Notes: a model not told the origin generated them from the sequence alone. DNA of 64,000 nucleotides from Candidatus Omnitrophota bacterium (GCA_040755155.1 JBFMBP010000002.1:4568-68567); one strand, 5' to 3'. Positions 34,079 to 43,294 are shown, counted from the first letter of the stretch. Program-made: numbers and translations.

Positions 34079-35869
34079 TTGTTTCTAACCAGACGCCGAA
34101 AGCGGATCGCTCTATGGACGTTGTTTTCGGCCAGCATAACGGTTATCGCCGTTCTACTGGCGTATCTGTTGTACGACCGTCCGGATTCCGTCCTGCAAAC
34201 GGGGGATGGTCCGGTTGAAGGCATCACCAATATCCATGCCAGAACCGAAGCGGAAGCGCGTGATTCTTTTGCCTTTTCAGAATGCGCTGCGGCATCGGGA
34301 ATCCATTTCCAGCATTTCCCGTATCGGCGCAGTTCGGTTATCGTGGAGGACATGGGATCCGGACTGGCCTGGGGGGATTACGACAACGATGGCGACGCCG
34401 ATCTGTTTTTGGTCAATTTTTCTGGCCCCATTATCGATCATTTCTCCCAAGAAAATTCTCCTCACGCTCACGCCCTTTATCAAAACCAGGGAGATGGAAC
34501 GTTCATAGATGTCAGCGCCGAAGTCCGCATAAACATACCTTCCTATGGAATGGGCGCGGCCTGGGGGGATTATGACAACGATGGCGATCTGGATATATAC
34601 ATTACCAACTATGGACCGAATTTTCTTTTCCGGAATAATGGCGACGGTTCATTTTCCGAAATCTCGGAACAAGCAGGCGTTAATGACGGTCTTTTCGGAT
34701 CAGGCTGTATGTGGGGAGATTACAACCGCGATGGGTGGATCGATTTGTACGTATGCAATTATGTGGATTTCGTCTTTCGCGAAGCCGACCGGAACCGCAA
34801 GACGGAGTTTAAACGCGCCGTCTATCCATACACCCTGAATCCGTCCTCCTATCAACCTCAACCCAACCGATTGTACCGGAACAACGGAGATGGAACCTTT
34901 ACCGATGTCGCCGAAAACCTTAATGTACACAATCCCGAAGGCCGCAGCCTCTCGGCGGCCTGGGTGGATTTCGATCTCGATGGGAACGTCGATTTGTATA
35001 TAGCCAACGACGTTTCAAGCAACGCCTTATATAGAAACAAGGGCGTCGGCGCGTTTGAAGATATCAGCTCTTCATCGCTGACGGCGGATTACCGGGGAGC
35101 TATGGGAATCGCGGTGGGGGATTTCGACCGGGATTCGGATTTCGATATGGTGATAACTCATTGGCTGGCTCAGGAAAATGCGCTCTACGAAAATATGCAT
35201 TCGCTCATGTCTTCGGAGAAAGATGCAGACCAGCTGTTGTTCTTCACCGATGTATCCGATGAATTCGGATTGGGCCAGATATCCCTGGACATGGTCGGCT
35301 GGAGTACTTCCTTCGTCGATTTCGACAACGACGGATTGCTGGATTTGTGGGTATCGAACGGCAACACGCTGGAGGATCCCAACGATTCATCTCAACTTCT
35401 GCCCCAGCGCTTTTTTCTATTTCGTCAGCGGCCAGACAAAGGATTTATCGAAATAGCGCGGTCATCGTGCGATTATTTTGCCAAACCGCTGGTTACTCGA
35501 GGCGGAGCCTACGCCGATGTCAACAATGACGGCAAAATGGACATCGTCATCCAGCAGCATGGATCAAGCCCGCTGTTATTTCTCAACAAAACGCAAAACA
35601 AAAACAATTGGATACAACTGGAATTAAGGCAACAATCCGTGAATATATTTGCTCTTGGCGCGCGGGTGGCCGTCAGGACCAGAGAAGGCATCCAAACACA
35701 GCAGGTTGGTTCTCAAGGATCATACCTGTCTCAGAATCAGACGATTCTCCATTTTGGAATCGGAACGGAATCAGTCATCGAAGAAATAATCATTCATTGG
35801 CCGGATGGGACAGTAGAAAGGATCGATCAAGTCAATGAAGTAAATAAAAAAATTACGTTGATCCATTAG
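34079..35869 (+). CDS. CRTAC1-like FG-GAP/ASPIC-UnbV repeat protein
   Basis: 596 residues, probably anchored by an N-terminal helix (about 9-29) and otherwise outside the cell membrane. At least seven Asp-rich FG-GAP/VCBS-type units are seen (GDYDNDGDADLFLVN, GDYDNDGDLDIYITN, GDYNRDGWIDLYVCN and others), which bind Ca and form a beta-propeller. The end (NNWIQLELRQ to HWPDGTVERI) is the ASPIC/UnbV domain. Starts with TTG 34079, the first start after the previous stop, with AAGGG before it. Its function in respiration is unknown; similar proteins are often scaffolds or surface proteins. It follows the pentahaem gene by 7 bp. Confidence 0.8.
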   Translation: MFLTRRRKRIALWTLFSASITVIAVLLAYLLYDRPDSVLQTGDGPVEGITNIHARTEAEARDSFAFSECAAASGIHFQHFPYRRSSVIVEDMGSGLAWGDYDNDGDADLFLVNFSGPIIDHFSQENSPHAHALYQNQGDGTFIDVSAEVRINIPSYGMGAAWGDYDNDGDLDIYITNYGPNFLFRNNGDGSFSEISEQAGVNDGLFGSGCMWGDYNRDGWIDLYVCNYVDFVFREADRNRKTEFKRAVYPYTLNPSSYQPQPNRLYRNNGDGTFTDVAENLNVHNPEGRSLSAAWVDFDLDGNVDLYIANDVSSNALYRNKGVGAFEDISSSSLTADYRGAMGIAVGDFDRDSDFDMVITHWLAQENALYENMHSLMSSEKDADQLLFFTDVSDEFGLGQISLDMVGWSTSFVDFDNDGLLDLWVSNGNTLEDPNDSSQLLPQRFFLFRQRPDKGFIEIARSSCDYFAKPLVTRGGAYADVNNDGKMDIVIQQHGSSPLLFLNKTQNKNNWIQLELRQQSVNIFALGARVAVRTREGIQTQQVGSQGSYLSQNQTILHFGIGTESVIEEIIIHWPDGTVERIDQVNEVNKKITLIH

Positions 35870-36067
35870 AATGGTTTCCCAAAATGCGCAAGGATTCGAT
35901 TTATGACAATTCTCGATCCAATTGCATCGGAATCAAGGTAATAGGTATCGATATATGCAATTGTTCGTCTGCTTGCCAACTTCTCATCGCCTCTAGCGCA
36001 CTAAAAACTTGAAACTATACTACCTGTTTTTGTCTAGACAAAGGGATACGCATAAGAGTGATTCTTC

Positions 36068-37117
36068 ATGGACCGTCGTTTCTGCGATTCCATAGCGGTT
36101 CTGGGCATTTGCGGTCGGAGCGGTTCAGGAAAAACAGCTTTGATTGAAATGGCCCTGCCTCATCTGCAAAAAGCAGGCATCCGCACGGCTGTTATCAAAC
36201 ACGCCTCCCATCGGATTGAAGCCGACAGTCCCGGTAAAGACAGCGGCCGCTTTTTCCGGCAGAAATCCGATGTCCTGATCCACACTCCCACTGAATTGAT
36301 GTTCCGCGCTCACAAGCCAGAGGATTTTTCTCTACAATACGCGATCCGGGAACTCAGCCGTTGCTATGATCTGATCCTGGTCGAGGGCCACAAACAAACG
36401 CTATTGCCCAAATTCTGGCTGGCCAGCCGATCGGATCAACTCCCCGATGGGATCGCCGAACCGGTCATTCAGATACTCTCCCCCGAATGCGGCCGCCTGT
36501 CAATTTTGTTAAATCACATCCAGAAGGAGCTGCCTCGCATTCTGCATCAGACGCCGCTTTACGGCGGCGTTCTCATCGGCGGCAAAAGCCTCCGCATGGG
36601 ATCGCCTAAGCATCTGCTGAATAAAGATGGCCTTACCTGGCTAGAACGAACCATCGAGATTCTTCGCCGCAGAACCGCCCGGAATGTCATTATCGGAAAC
36701 GGCGATATCCCCCCCAGTTTGAATGGCCTTCTGCGGCTGCCCGACGCCGAAGCGTGCAACGGGCCAATGGCGGGCTTGCTATCGGCGATGCGGTGGGCGC
36801 CTCACGCTTCATGGATCATCTGCGCTTGCGATATGCCGAATTTGTCGCCCGATTCGCTCGAATGGCTTTGCCAGCAGCGCCGCGCGGGGCGATGGATTGT
36901 GATGCCTTCAATCGCTGATGATCGACATGTGGAACCGCTATACGCCTATTATGATTTCCGGTCGGCCTCCCTGCTGGAACGGCAATTGGCGGAAGGCAAT
37001 TTTAGACTATCCGATCTTGCCCGCCATCCAAAAACAGCAGTGATTCAGCCGCCTGCTGAAATCCGCTCATCATGGCGTAACGCAAATTCAGCGGAAGATT
37101 TGTCTCCGATCAGCTAA
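36068..37117 (+). CDS. mobBA: MobB-MobA fusion for molybdenum cofactor guanylylation
   Basis: 349 residues in two parts. Residues about 9-150 are MobB: P-loop GRSGSGKTALIE (14-25) and YDLILVEGHKQTLLPKFWL. Residues about 160-349 are MobA, which joins GMP to molybdopterin to make the MGD form: GGVLIGGKSLRMGSPKHLL (nucleotide loop) and CACDMPNLSPDSLEWL (metal site). The cofactor made is the one required by the molybdoenzyme alpha subunit of this cluster. The gene lies 198 bp after the CRTAC1-like gene, so it may have its own promoter. Separate mobA and mobB genes are the usual form. Order here is B then A. Confidence 0.88.
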   Translation: MDRRFCDSIAVLGICGRSGSGKTALIEMALPHLQKAGIRTAVIKHASHRIEADSPGKDSGRFFRQKSDVLIHTPTELMFRAHKPEDFSLQYAIRELSRCYDLILVEGHKQTLLPKFWLASRSDQLPDGIAEPVIQILSPECGRLSILLNHIQKELPRILHQTPLYGGVLIGGKSLRMGSPKHLLNKDGLTWLERTIEILRRRTARNVIIGNGDIPPSLNGLLRLPDAEACNGPMAGLLSAMRWAPHASWIICACDMPNLSPDSLEWLCQQRRAGRWIVMPSIADDRHVEPLYAYYDFRSASLLERQLAEGNFRLSDLARHPKTAVIQPPAEIRSSWRNANSAEDLSPIS

Positions 37118-37443
37118 TAGACGCCCCGAGACGAATGAAGGACGAGAGGGGAAAACAACAGGCATCATAACCAAAATCCGTAAAAGCGGCTTGCCGGATG
37201 AACGATTTTGAGAAGTTTTTTTTGATCCCTAATCGGTTTTCGAAAAAATAGGATTAACTCCATATAACGGACATGCCGTCGAGTTTGGCTGTGGGTATGG
37301 AATCATTCCAATACCGGCGACAAAAATCATTCCTGGAATCGTTTAAGCGTTCGATATCGACCTGGAAATAGTAGGGAGTACTACCGCTAAAGCGCATAAG
37401 CATGGATTTACACCGATTTTCACAGCCACCCTAACCTTCAGAA
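37118..37443. other. Gene-free DNA right of the respiratory cluster, with IS end
   Basis: No gene from 37118 to 37408. At 37409-37425 lies TACACCGATTTTCACAG, an imperfect match (15 of 17) to the IS end at 54141-54157. It stands 19 bp before the transposase remnant's stop, the same distance as in the complete IS. Confidence 0.55.
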
Positions 37444-37791
37444 TTAGGCCAAGATTTTGGCCGTGAGGGAAAAGGTCTTGGCGGTAAAGATTATCTTCAA
37501 TGTCCGTCCCTCCAGCCAGGGGACGGCGATCGGTTCTTGAAGTTTCTTGACGCCCAGCAAGATGGACGTATGCGCCCGCTTGCGAAACCGAACCTCGAAA
37601 TTTTGCCCATCGAAACGAACTCGTCCGGGCATGTCCACAAAGCGGCGAAAGAGATCGGGAGCGAGTTTATTTTCGAAGCGCGGCAAATCCTGCGCGAAGC
37701 GGCGATACAACAAACTGGCCATGACGCTCAGCAGGAGATCGAAAAAGATTCGGATCATGATTGGCGAGGAGAGCGCGTTGAGGAATTCACC
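37409..37791 (-). mobile_element. Left-end fragment of the same IS as 54.1-56.2 kb
   Basis: Holds the IS terminal repeat (37409-37425) and the C-terminal about 115 codons of its transposase, beginning ALSSPIMIRIFFD, against RLSSPILIRIHFD in the full copy. Residues such as FIDMPGQVVFDG (here FVDMPGRVRFDG) show clear homology. The rest of the IS is missing, so it is a deleted copy. Confidence 0.7.
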
Positions 37792-37992
37792 CAACGAGAT
37801 GGGCTTTTTTTGATTGATAATCAGACCAAGGTTTCCTTCATCTTCCAAGACGCGGTATTTGTTGAGCGCACGCTGGGCAATGGTCTTGCTGCAAGTCTTC
37901 AGCGACTTGCGTACACGCCGTCCTTCGTACTGAAACTCAACGTACCAGACGTGTCCATTATTTGGCATTTTGCGTTTCTTGAGATGAGCCAT
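37444..37992 (-). pseudogene. Chimera of a tyrosine-integrase start and a transposase end
   Basis: A 182-codon open frame made from two unrelated genes. Codons 1 to about 67 (37992-37792) are the N-terminal arm of a phage-type integrase: WYVEFQYEGRRVRKSLKTCS and QRALNKYRVLEDEGN. From there on the frame is the C-terminus of the IS transposase (37791-37444). No catalytic residue of either enzyme remains, so it is non-functional. It lies 165 bp from the 3' end of a tRNA-Gly gene, a standard integration site. This is consistent with an integrase gene that once lay at the edge of an island and was destroyed by an IS. Confidence 0.7.
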
Positions 37993-38156
37993 GATAAGCA
38001 GGTTATAAATGAAGCAGCGGAGAGGGAAAAGGGGCTACTGTACCCAAAAGTGTACCCCTGAAGGGGGTATAAAGTCAAATAAAAAGAAAGTAGGAGAACG
38101 AATGGGAAACTTGACAACTTTTTGATTTTATTGGATTTATATATGGGGGAAAATTA

Positions 38157-38229
38157 AGCGGGAAACGGGGTTCGAACCCGCGACCCTCAGCTTGGGAAGC
38201 TGATGCTCTGCCAACTGAGCTACTCCCGC
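38157..38229 (-). tRNA. tRNA-Gly (anticodon CCC)
   Basis: 73-nt cloverleaf on the minus strand. Acceptor GCGGGAG pairs with TTCCCGC; the anticodon stem TCAGC/GCTGA encloses loop TTCCCAA, giving anticodon CCC; T-stem GCGGG/CCCGT encloses TTCGAAC. Discriminator base T, CCA not encoded. A good promoter lies 20 bp upstream. tRNA 3' ends are frequent attachment sites; a broken integrase lies just downstream. Confidence 0.95.
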
Positions 38230-38248
38230 TTGCTTTGATTCTTCTCTT

Positions 38249-38276
38249 ATTATCCGTTCGTCTAGTTTTCAGTCAA
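38249..38276 (-). promoter_or_regulatory. Promoter of the tRNA-Gly gene
   Basis: On the minus strand TTGACT (38276-38271) and GATAAT (38254-38249) with a 16-bp spacer, about 20 bp before the tRNA 5' end. Close to consensus for the main sigma factor. Confidence 0.6.
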
Positions 38277-38313
38277 GTGATTTTTCATTGCTTCCGCGAA
38301 TTCTCTACGGAAA

Positions 38314-39312
38314 CTAGAGAGTTTCGTTATTCGCAAAAAATTCGGGATAAAGGGTTTTCGCGCATTCCGGACACAGGCTGTGGGTGAAATCGGCTTCGGA
38401 GTGGTTTCGGATATAGGCTTCCAGTTGATTCCAGTAACCTTTGTCGTCGCGGATTTTTTTGCAGGCGGAACAGATGGGAAGGAGGCCGCTTAATTGTTTC
38501 ACTTTCGAAAGGGCTTCTTGCAGTTCGCCGATTAGCCGTTCCTTTTCTCTCTCCGCCGCTTTGCGTTTGGAGATGTCGCGTCCGCTGCCTCGGCGGCCCA
38601 ACCATACTCCTTCGGAAGAAAAAACGGGTTGACAGCAATGTTCGATCCAACGCACCTCGTTATTCTTCGTAATGATGCGAAATTCCACCGTATGGGCGCC
38701 GCTTTCATCTAACTTGTCGGGGAAGTGTCCCTTCGCAACATGGCGGTCTTCGGGGTGGATGATGCCGACGTACAGTCCCGGATCGTTGACGAAGGCTTCG
38801 GGAGGATACCCCGTAATCCGTTCGCAGGAGGGGGAAACGTAAAGGAAATTGCCGTCGGTTCCCAGCCAGAATTCCCAATCGTAAGTGAAATCGGCGACGG
38901 TCCGGTATCGCTCTTCGCTGTCCTTCAAGGCTTTTTCCGTCTTCGATTTGTAGATGGCCATCTCGATGTTGGCCTGTAGTTCTCGTTCTTCGAAAGGTTT
39001 CAGAAGATAGCCGTACGGTTCGGTGATTTTCGCCCGTTCGAACAGTTCCTTGTCGGCGAAAGCCGTAATATAAATGACGGGAATGCCGAATTGGGATCGG
39101 ATGCGGTTCGCCGCTTCGACGCCGTCCAACGATCCGCTCAAGACGATGTCCATTAATACGAGATCGGGCCGCCGTTCTTCGAGGAGTTGAATCGCCCGTT
39201 CGCCGGACGAAACGACGTCGAGCACGCTATATCCCAAATCCGTCAATTGATTTCGCAGGTTTTGCGCGATGATGAATTCGTCTTCCACTACTAACAAGTT
39301 CGCTTTTGTCAT
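38314..39312 (-). CDS. Response regulator with a PAS domain and Cys-rich tail
   Basis: 332 residues. Receiver domain (1-120) with acidic pocket VVEDEF, phospho-acceptor Asp in LVLMDIVLSG and Lys in YLLKPFEE. A PAS domain follows (about 133-255: YDWEFWLGTDGNFLYVSPS; FRIITKNNEVRW), then a short coiled coil and a C-terminal segment LSGLLPICSACKKIRDDKGYW with a second Cys pair SLCPECAKTLYP that could bind zinc. No DNA-binding domain, so output is probably by protein contact. It lies on the same strand as the large sensor kinase upstream, with 316 bp between, and the two are a likely phosphorelay pair. Confidence 0.88.
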   Translation of the reverse strand: MTKANLLVVEDEFIIAQNLRNQLTDLGYSVLDVVSSGERAIQLLEERRPDLVLMDIVLSGSLDGVEAANRIRSQFGIPVIYITAFADKELFERAKITEPYGYLLKPFEERELQANIEMAIYKSKTEKALKDSEERYRTVADFTYDWEFWLGTDGNFLYVSPSCERITGYPPEAFVNDPGLYVGIIHPEDRHVAKGHFPDKLDESGAHTVEFRIITKNNEVRWIEHCCQPVFSSEGVWLGRRGSGRDISKRKAAEREKERLIGELQEALSKVKQLSGLLPICSACKKIRDDKGYWNQLEAYIRNHSEADFTHSLCPECAKTLYPEFFANNETL

Positions 39313-39628
39313 GTTATGTCCGCCTTACCGCGCGAATCGAGATTCGATCGCTGCAATACCGCCGACTCGCGGCGAGATTGGGTATTTAAATCCATTCCAA
39401 CCAGAACATAAAAAACTATATCATAAAAATGCGAGAATATTGTTCTTCTTCTTCCCTCAAGGAAAGAATTTGTTCAAAAGAAGGGAGGGCGAGGCTCCCG
39501 CAGAGCCTCATTGAGGCAATGGCTCGCCAGGAGGCTCGCCCTCCCTTCCAATTATCACTCATGCGGTGTATCTGGGAGAAAGGATACGTTGATTATTGAT
39601 GAGGCTTGCCCTCCCTTCCTATTGTCTC
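39313..39628. repeat. Gap between kinase and regulator with a GC-rich palindrome
   Basis: No gene. At 39481-39547 the arms GGGAGGGCGAGGCTCC and GGAGGCTCGCCCTCCC form a long imperfect hairpin; part of it (GAGGCTTGCCCTCCC) recurs at 39601-39615. Confidence 0.6.
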
Positions 39629-42600
39629 TCACGTCTTGAGGCGAATTCGGAATTCCGTCCCTTCATGGCGATGGATTTCCATTTCTCCATTCAATTGATG
39701 CTTAACCAATCCATGCGCAAGTTTCAGGCCTAGCGAAGTAAGGTTTTCCAAATCGAAATTCTCCGGCAAGCCGACGCCGTTGTCTCGTACGACGATTTCG
39801 ACGCCGTTTTCGAAAACGACGCGGAGGACGACGGCGATTTCTCCATCGCGATCGCGGGGGAAGGCGTGCTGCAAGGCGTTGGAGATCAGCTCGTTGAGGA
39901 TTAAGCCGCAGGGGATGGCTACGTCTACAGCCATAGGAATATCTTCGATATCGATTTTCAACGAAATCCTTCCCGGATTAATGTTGTAGGAATGAAAGAG
40001 GGAGACGACAAGATCGTTGACGTAGTCTTTAAAATGGATTTTCGCCAAATTTTTCGATTGATACAATTTTTCGTGAACGAGAGACATGGAACGGATTCGA
40101 TCCTTGCTTTCGTTCAATATTCTTATACTGTTTGCATCTTTCGTATAATTGCGTTGAAGATCGAAGAGACTGGCGATCACCTGCAAATTATTTTTCACCC
40201 GGTGATGGATTTCTCGGAGAAGAACTTCTTTTTCCCGCAGGGAAGCCTCGATTTTTTGCTCCATCCGCTTACGTTCGGCGATGTCGCGCACGAACGATTG
40301 AATCACTCCCCCATTCTCCTTGGATACGAGCCGGGAACTGACGCTGACGGGGATGACGGTCCCATCCTTCGACAAAGATTCCGCGTCGAAAACCAGTGCT
40401 CCTTTTTCGATGATTTGTTCAATGAGGGAGGGGAACTCCCGCTGGGTTTTTTCCGTACAGAAAATATGAAGATTTTTTCCTACGATTTCGTACTTCTCGC
40501 ATCCGGCCATTTTGCATGCGGCGTCGTTGATGTCGATCACATCGCCCGAGAAAGTATGAATCCAGATTCCATCGTTGATGTTTTCGATGATCGAGCGGTA
40601 TCGGCGTTCGCTTTCCTGCAAGGCTTTTTCCGCCCGTTTGCGTTCGCTGATGTCGCGGGCGATGCCGCAGAGGCCGAAAATTTGGCCTTTTTCGTTGTAT
40701 AGAGGGACTTTCGTAACATGGAACGTGCTGTCGATGCCATCTATGGTTCTCGAATCCTCTTCTTCGACGACTTCGCCTTCCAAAACCCGTTTGTCGATTT
40801 CTTCAATATGGCGCGCAATGGGGAGAGGAAAGAGGTCGTCGTCGGATTTGCCAATAACGTCCACTTTGGAAAAATCGAACAAATCCTGGAAAGCTTTGTT
40901 CACGGTAACGTATTTGCCTTGCGCGTCTTTCATGAAAATGGCGTCGACGGCGCCATCGAAGATCGCTTTCAGTTTGCCTTGACTTTCTTGCAACGCTTCT
41001 TCGGCTTGTTTGCGCTCCGTGATGTCGGAGATGATGCCGATGCACTTCAAGGGTTTGTCTTTGCCGGAACGGATAAATCGGCCTCGATCCATCCAATGCA
41101 GAATGGTTCCGTCCTTCCTGCGAACGCGGTATTCGCGGGAATAAGGTTCCCACTCGTCCATTTGACGATTCATCCAAGCCAAAACCCAGCAGCGATCGCC
41201 GGGATCGATGATGTTTTCCCAGGCTTCTTCCGTGCGGGGGAATTGATCGGGAGCGAAGCCCAGCGTTTCATCGATTTTACCGTACCAGTCTCGCCGTCCT
41301 TGGGGAATGTTCCATTCGTAAATGATGTCGAAAGCGCTTTCCACCGCGACGCGGAATCGTTCTTCCGACTCGCGCAGCGCCTCTTCGGCGCGAATGCGAA
41401 CTTCAATCTCTTTTTGCAAGCGTTCGTTCAAGCGATCGAGAACGGCGGTGCGTTCTTTGACTCTTCTTTCCAAATCGTCATGCGCCGCCGCCAGCGCCAA
41501 TTCCGCTTTTTTCCGCGCCGTGATGTTCCGGCTGATATTGGCCGCGCAAGCGATTTGACCGTCCGCGTTGCGGATGGGATAAATCTGATCGGAAAACCAA
41601 AACGTTTCGCCGCAAAAGGTTTTCCGGTTTTCCACCATTATAGCTTGGCCGCTCCGAGCGACTTTTTGGATTTGCTCTTTGAGAGGAGCGGCTTCTTCCG
41701 GAGGCAGAAGGTCGTAGGGCGTCTTCCCCAGAATTTCCCGCCGATCGATTCCAAACCGGCTGGGGCCGTGGAAATAAAGGTATTTGCCTTCGAAGTCGTG
41801 CAGGGATACGATATCTTCCGAGTTTTCGATCAACAGCCGCAAGCGCTCTTCGCTGTCGCGCAGCGCCTCCTCGAACCGCATCCGTTCCCGATCCCACCGG
41901 TCGCGTTGCAGACGGGCGTGAAGAACCGGCGCGATATTGGAAGCGAGCGTCTCCAGCAGGGCTTGGTCTTCTTCGTTATAATCCGTCTCTTTATTGGCGG
42001 CGAGAAATTGACCGATCAACTCGTCTTGATGAAGAATGGGCGTGGATATGGCCCGGAAAACGGGGACGTGACCCTCCGGCGTTTGCATCAGTTGGTTGGA
42101 TAGGTTCGTCTTTTTTTCTATTAACGATCGGCCCCATAAGCCTCCCCATTGGTCGCGGGGAAAGACGACGCTTTTTCCCTGCATCCGGCATTTTTCCCAT
42201 ATCTCCTCCGTGAAGGAGGCGCAGACCAAGTCCCCTTGTTCGTTGATGTAGCCAAAAACGCCATATTGGCTGTCCATGGCTTCCAGGATCACCTGCAAGA
42301 CCTTCGCGTAAAGTTCGTCGCCGGGAACGGTGAGAAAAATATCGGCGATTCGATTGCGCATTTCCAGTTCCCGTTCCGACTTCCGCAGCGATGCTTCCGC
42401 CAGCTGGCGTTGGAGAATCTCTTGATGCAGTTGACGATTGGCGTCTTCCAACTTGGAAGTGCGTTCTTCCACGCGCCTTTCCAAGTCCGTCTGAGTCTTA
42501 AACAGCGCCTCTTCCGCTTGTTTTCGCTCCGTGACGTCGATGACGGCGATTTGATGGGCGGGTTTTCCCCGGTAGACGATAGGACTGGCGGATTGCTCGA

Positions 42601-43294
42601 TCCAGATCGGCGAACCGTCTTTGCGGAATCCGCGATAGGCGTAACGCTCCTCGGCGTTCTCAACCGCCTCTGTTCCGTTGAAATGCTTTTGAAGCATTTC
42701 TTGATCTTCGGGGTCTATGGCGGTTTCCAATTCATTCGGCGTCAATGCGAGCAATTCTTCCAATGAATATCCGCTGAGCCGGGCGGCGGCGCGATTGGCG
42801 AACACGATTCGTCCATCCTGCAGGATCAACAATCCTTGTAAAGAATGATCGACCAGGGAACGGTAGGCTTCTGCGGATTTGAGCCACTCTTGAGTCAGCC
42901 GATGAACCATCGCGCTGAAAACGGTGACGATTGCAATTACCCCCGTCAAGGTATAGAAAGAGGCGTTATAGTTTTTGACGATGGAGAGGAGAACCCAGAC
43001 GCAGACGCCGCACATGACGAAACATAAGGAAAGATACATCCAGCTGGGATGACGGAAAGCGGAATAGAAGACAAGCGGTATAAGAAAGACGAGCATTTCG
43101 TCAATATGGGAATTGCCGGTCTTTCGATGCAAAAAAATCAAGAAAAAACCGTAAAGGATAATGACCAGGCTATGAAAGATCAATACAGAAACTTCTCTCG
43201 GAAATCGCCTGGAAGTGCTCACGCCATTCTCCCTTGAAGAAATCATGCGCATTATACCTATATTCATTCTATCGGCGCAGAGGATTTTGTCCAA
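39629..43294 (-). CDS. Multi-PAS, GAF sensor histidine kinase (HisKA_2 type)
   Basis: 1221 residues, membrane-bound at the N-terminus (about five hydrophobic segments, 35-130), then a PAS (about 137-260), coiled coil, GAF (about 320-480) and four more PAS units (about 490-1010) including HRKDGTI- and GKSDDDLF-type segments. The kinase part is the HisKA_2 form: phospho-acceptor His in LREIHHRVKNNLQVIASL, then ATPase N-box LILNELISNALQHAF and G-box DNGVGLPENF. Five PAS plus GAF suggests several signals (redox, oxygen, small ligands). Its partner is probably the neighbouring response regulator. The start may be at an inner ATG (for example codon 17). Confidence 0.88.
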   Translation of the reverse strand: MDKILCADRMNIGIMRMISSRENGVSTSRRFPREVSVLIFHSLVIILYGFFLIFLHRKTGNSHIDEMLVFLIPLVFYSAFRHPSWMYLSLCFVMCGVCVWVLLSIVKNYNASFYTLTGVIAIVTVFSAMVHRLTQEWLKSAEAYRSLVDHSLQGLLILQDGRIVFANRAAARLSGYSLEELLALTPNELETAIDPEDQEMLQKHFNGTEAVENAEERYAYRGFRKDGSPIWIEQSASPIVYRGKPAHQIAVIDVTERKQAEEALFKTQTDLERRVEERTSKLEDANRQLHQEILQRQLAEASLRKSERELEMRNRIADIFLTVPGDELYAKVLQVILEAMDSQYGVFGYINEQGDLVCASFTEEIWEKCRMQGKSVVFPRDQWGGLWGRSLIEKKTNLSNQLMQTPEGHVPVFRAISTPILHQDELIGQFLAANKETDYNEEDQALLETLASNIAPVLHARLQRDRWDRERMRFEEALRDSEERLRLLIENSEDIVSLHDFEGKYLYFHGPSRFGIDRREILGKTPYDLLPPEEAAPLKEQIQKVARSGQAIMVENRKTFCGETFWFSDQIYPIRNADGQIACAANISRNITARKKAELALAAAHDDLERRVKERTAVLDRLNERLQKEIEVRIRAEEALRESEERFRVAVESAFDIIYEWNIPQGRRDWYGKIDETLGFAPDQFPRTEEAWENIIDPGDRCWVLAWMNRQMDEWEPYSREYRVRRKDGTILHWMDRGRFIRSGKDKPLKCIGIISDITERKQAEEALQESQGKLKAIFDGAVDAIFMKDAQGKYVTVNKAFQDLFDFSKVDVIGKSDDDLFPLPIARHIEEIDKRVLEGEVVEEEDSRTIDGIDSTFHVTKVPLYNEKGQIFGLCGIARDISERKRAEKALQESERRYRSIIENINDGIWIHTFSGDVIDINDAACKMAGCEKYEIVGKNLHIFCTEKTQREFPSLIEQIIEKGALVFDAESLSKDGTVIPVSVSSRLVSKENGGVIQSFVRDIAERKRMEQKIEASLREKEVLLREIHHRVKNNLQVIASLFDLQRNYTKDANSIRILNESKDRIRSMSLVHEKLYQSKNLAKIHFKDYVNDLVVSLFHSYNINPGRISLKIDIEDIPMAVDVAIPCGLILNELISNALQHAFPRDRDGEIAVVLRVVFENGVEIVVRDNGVGLPENFDLENLTSLGLKLAHGLVKHQLNGEMEIHRHEGTEFRIRLKT

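Noticed and set aside
37537-38061. 174-codon plus-strand frame over the integrase/transposase chimera
   Set aside because: The minus strand has clear homology to integrase and transposase; the plus frame is its shadow.
38042-38156. An exact att duplication of the tRNA 3' end
   Set aside because: I looked for a second GGTTCGAACCCGCG in the window and found none, so the other island end, if any, is not marked here.
40718-42103. 461-codon frame opposite the histidine kinase
   Set aside because: Antisense to repeated PAS coding sequence; no recognisable domain.
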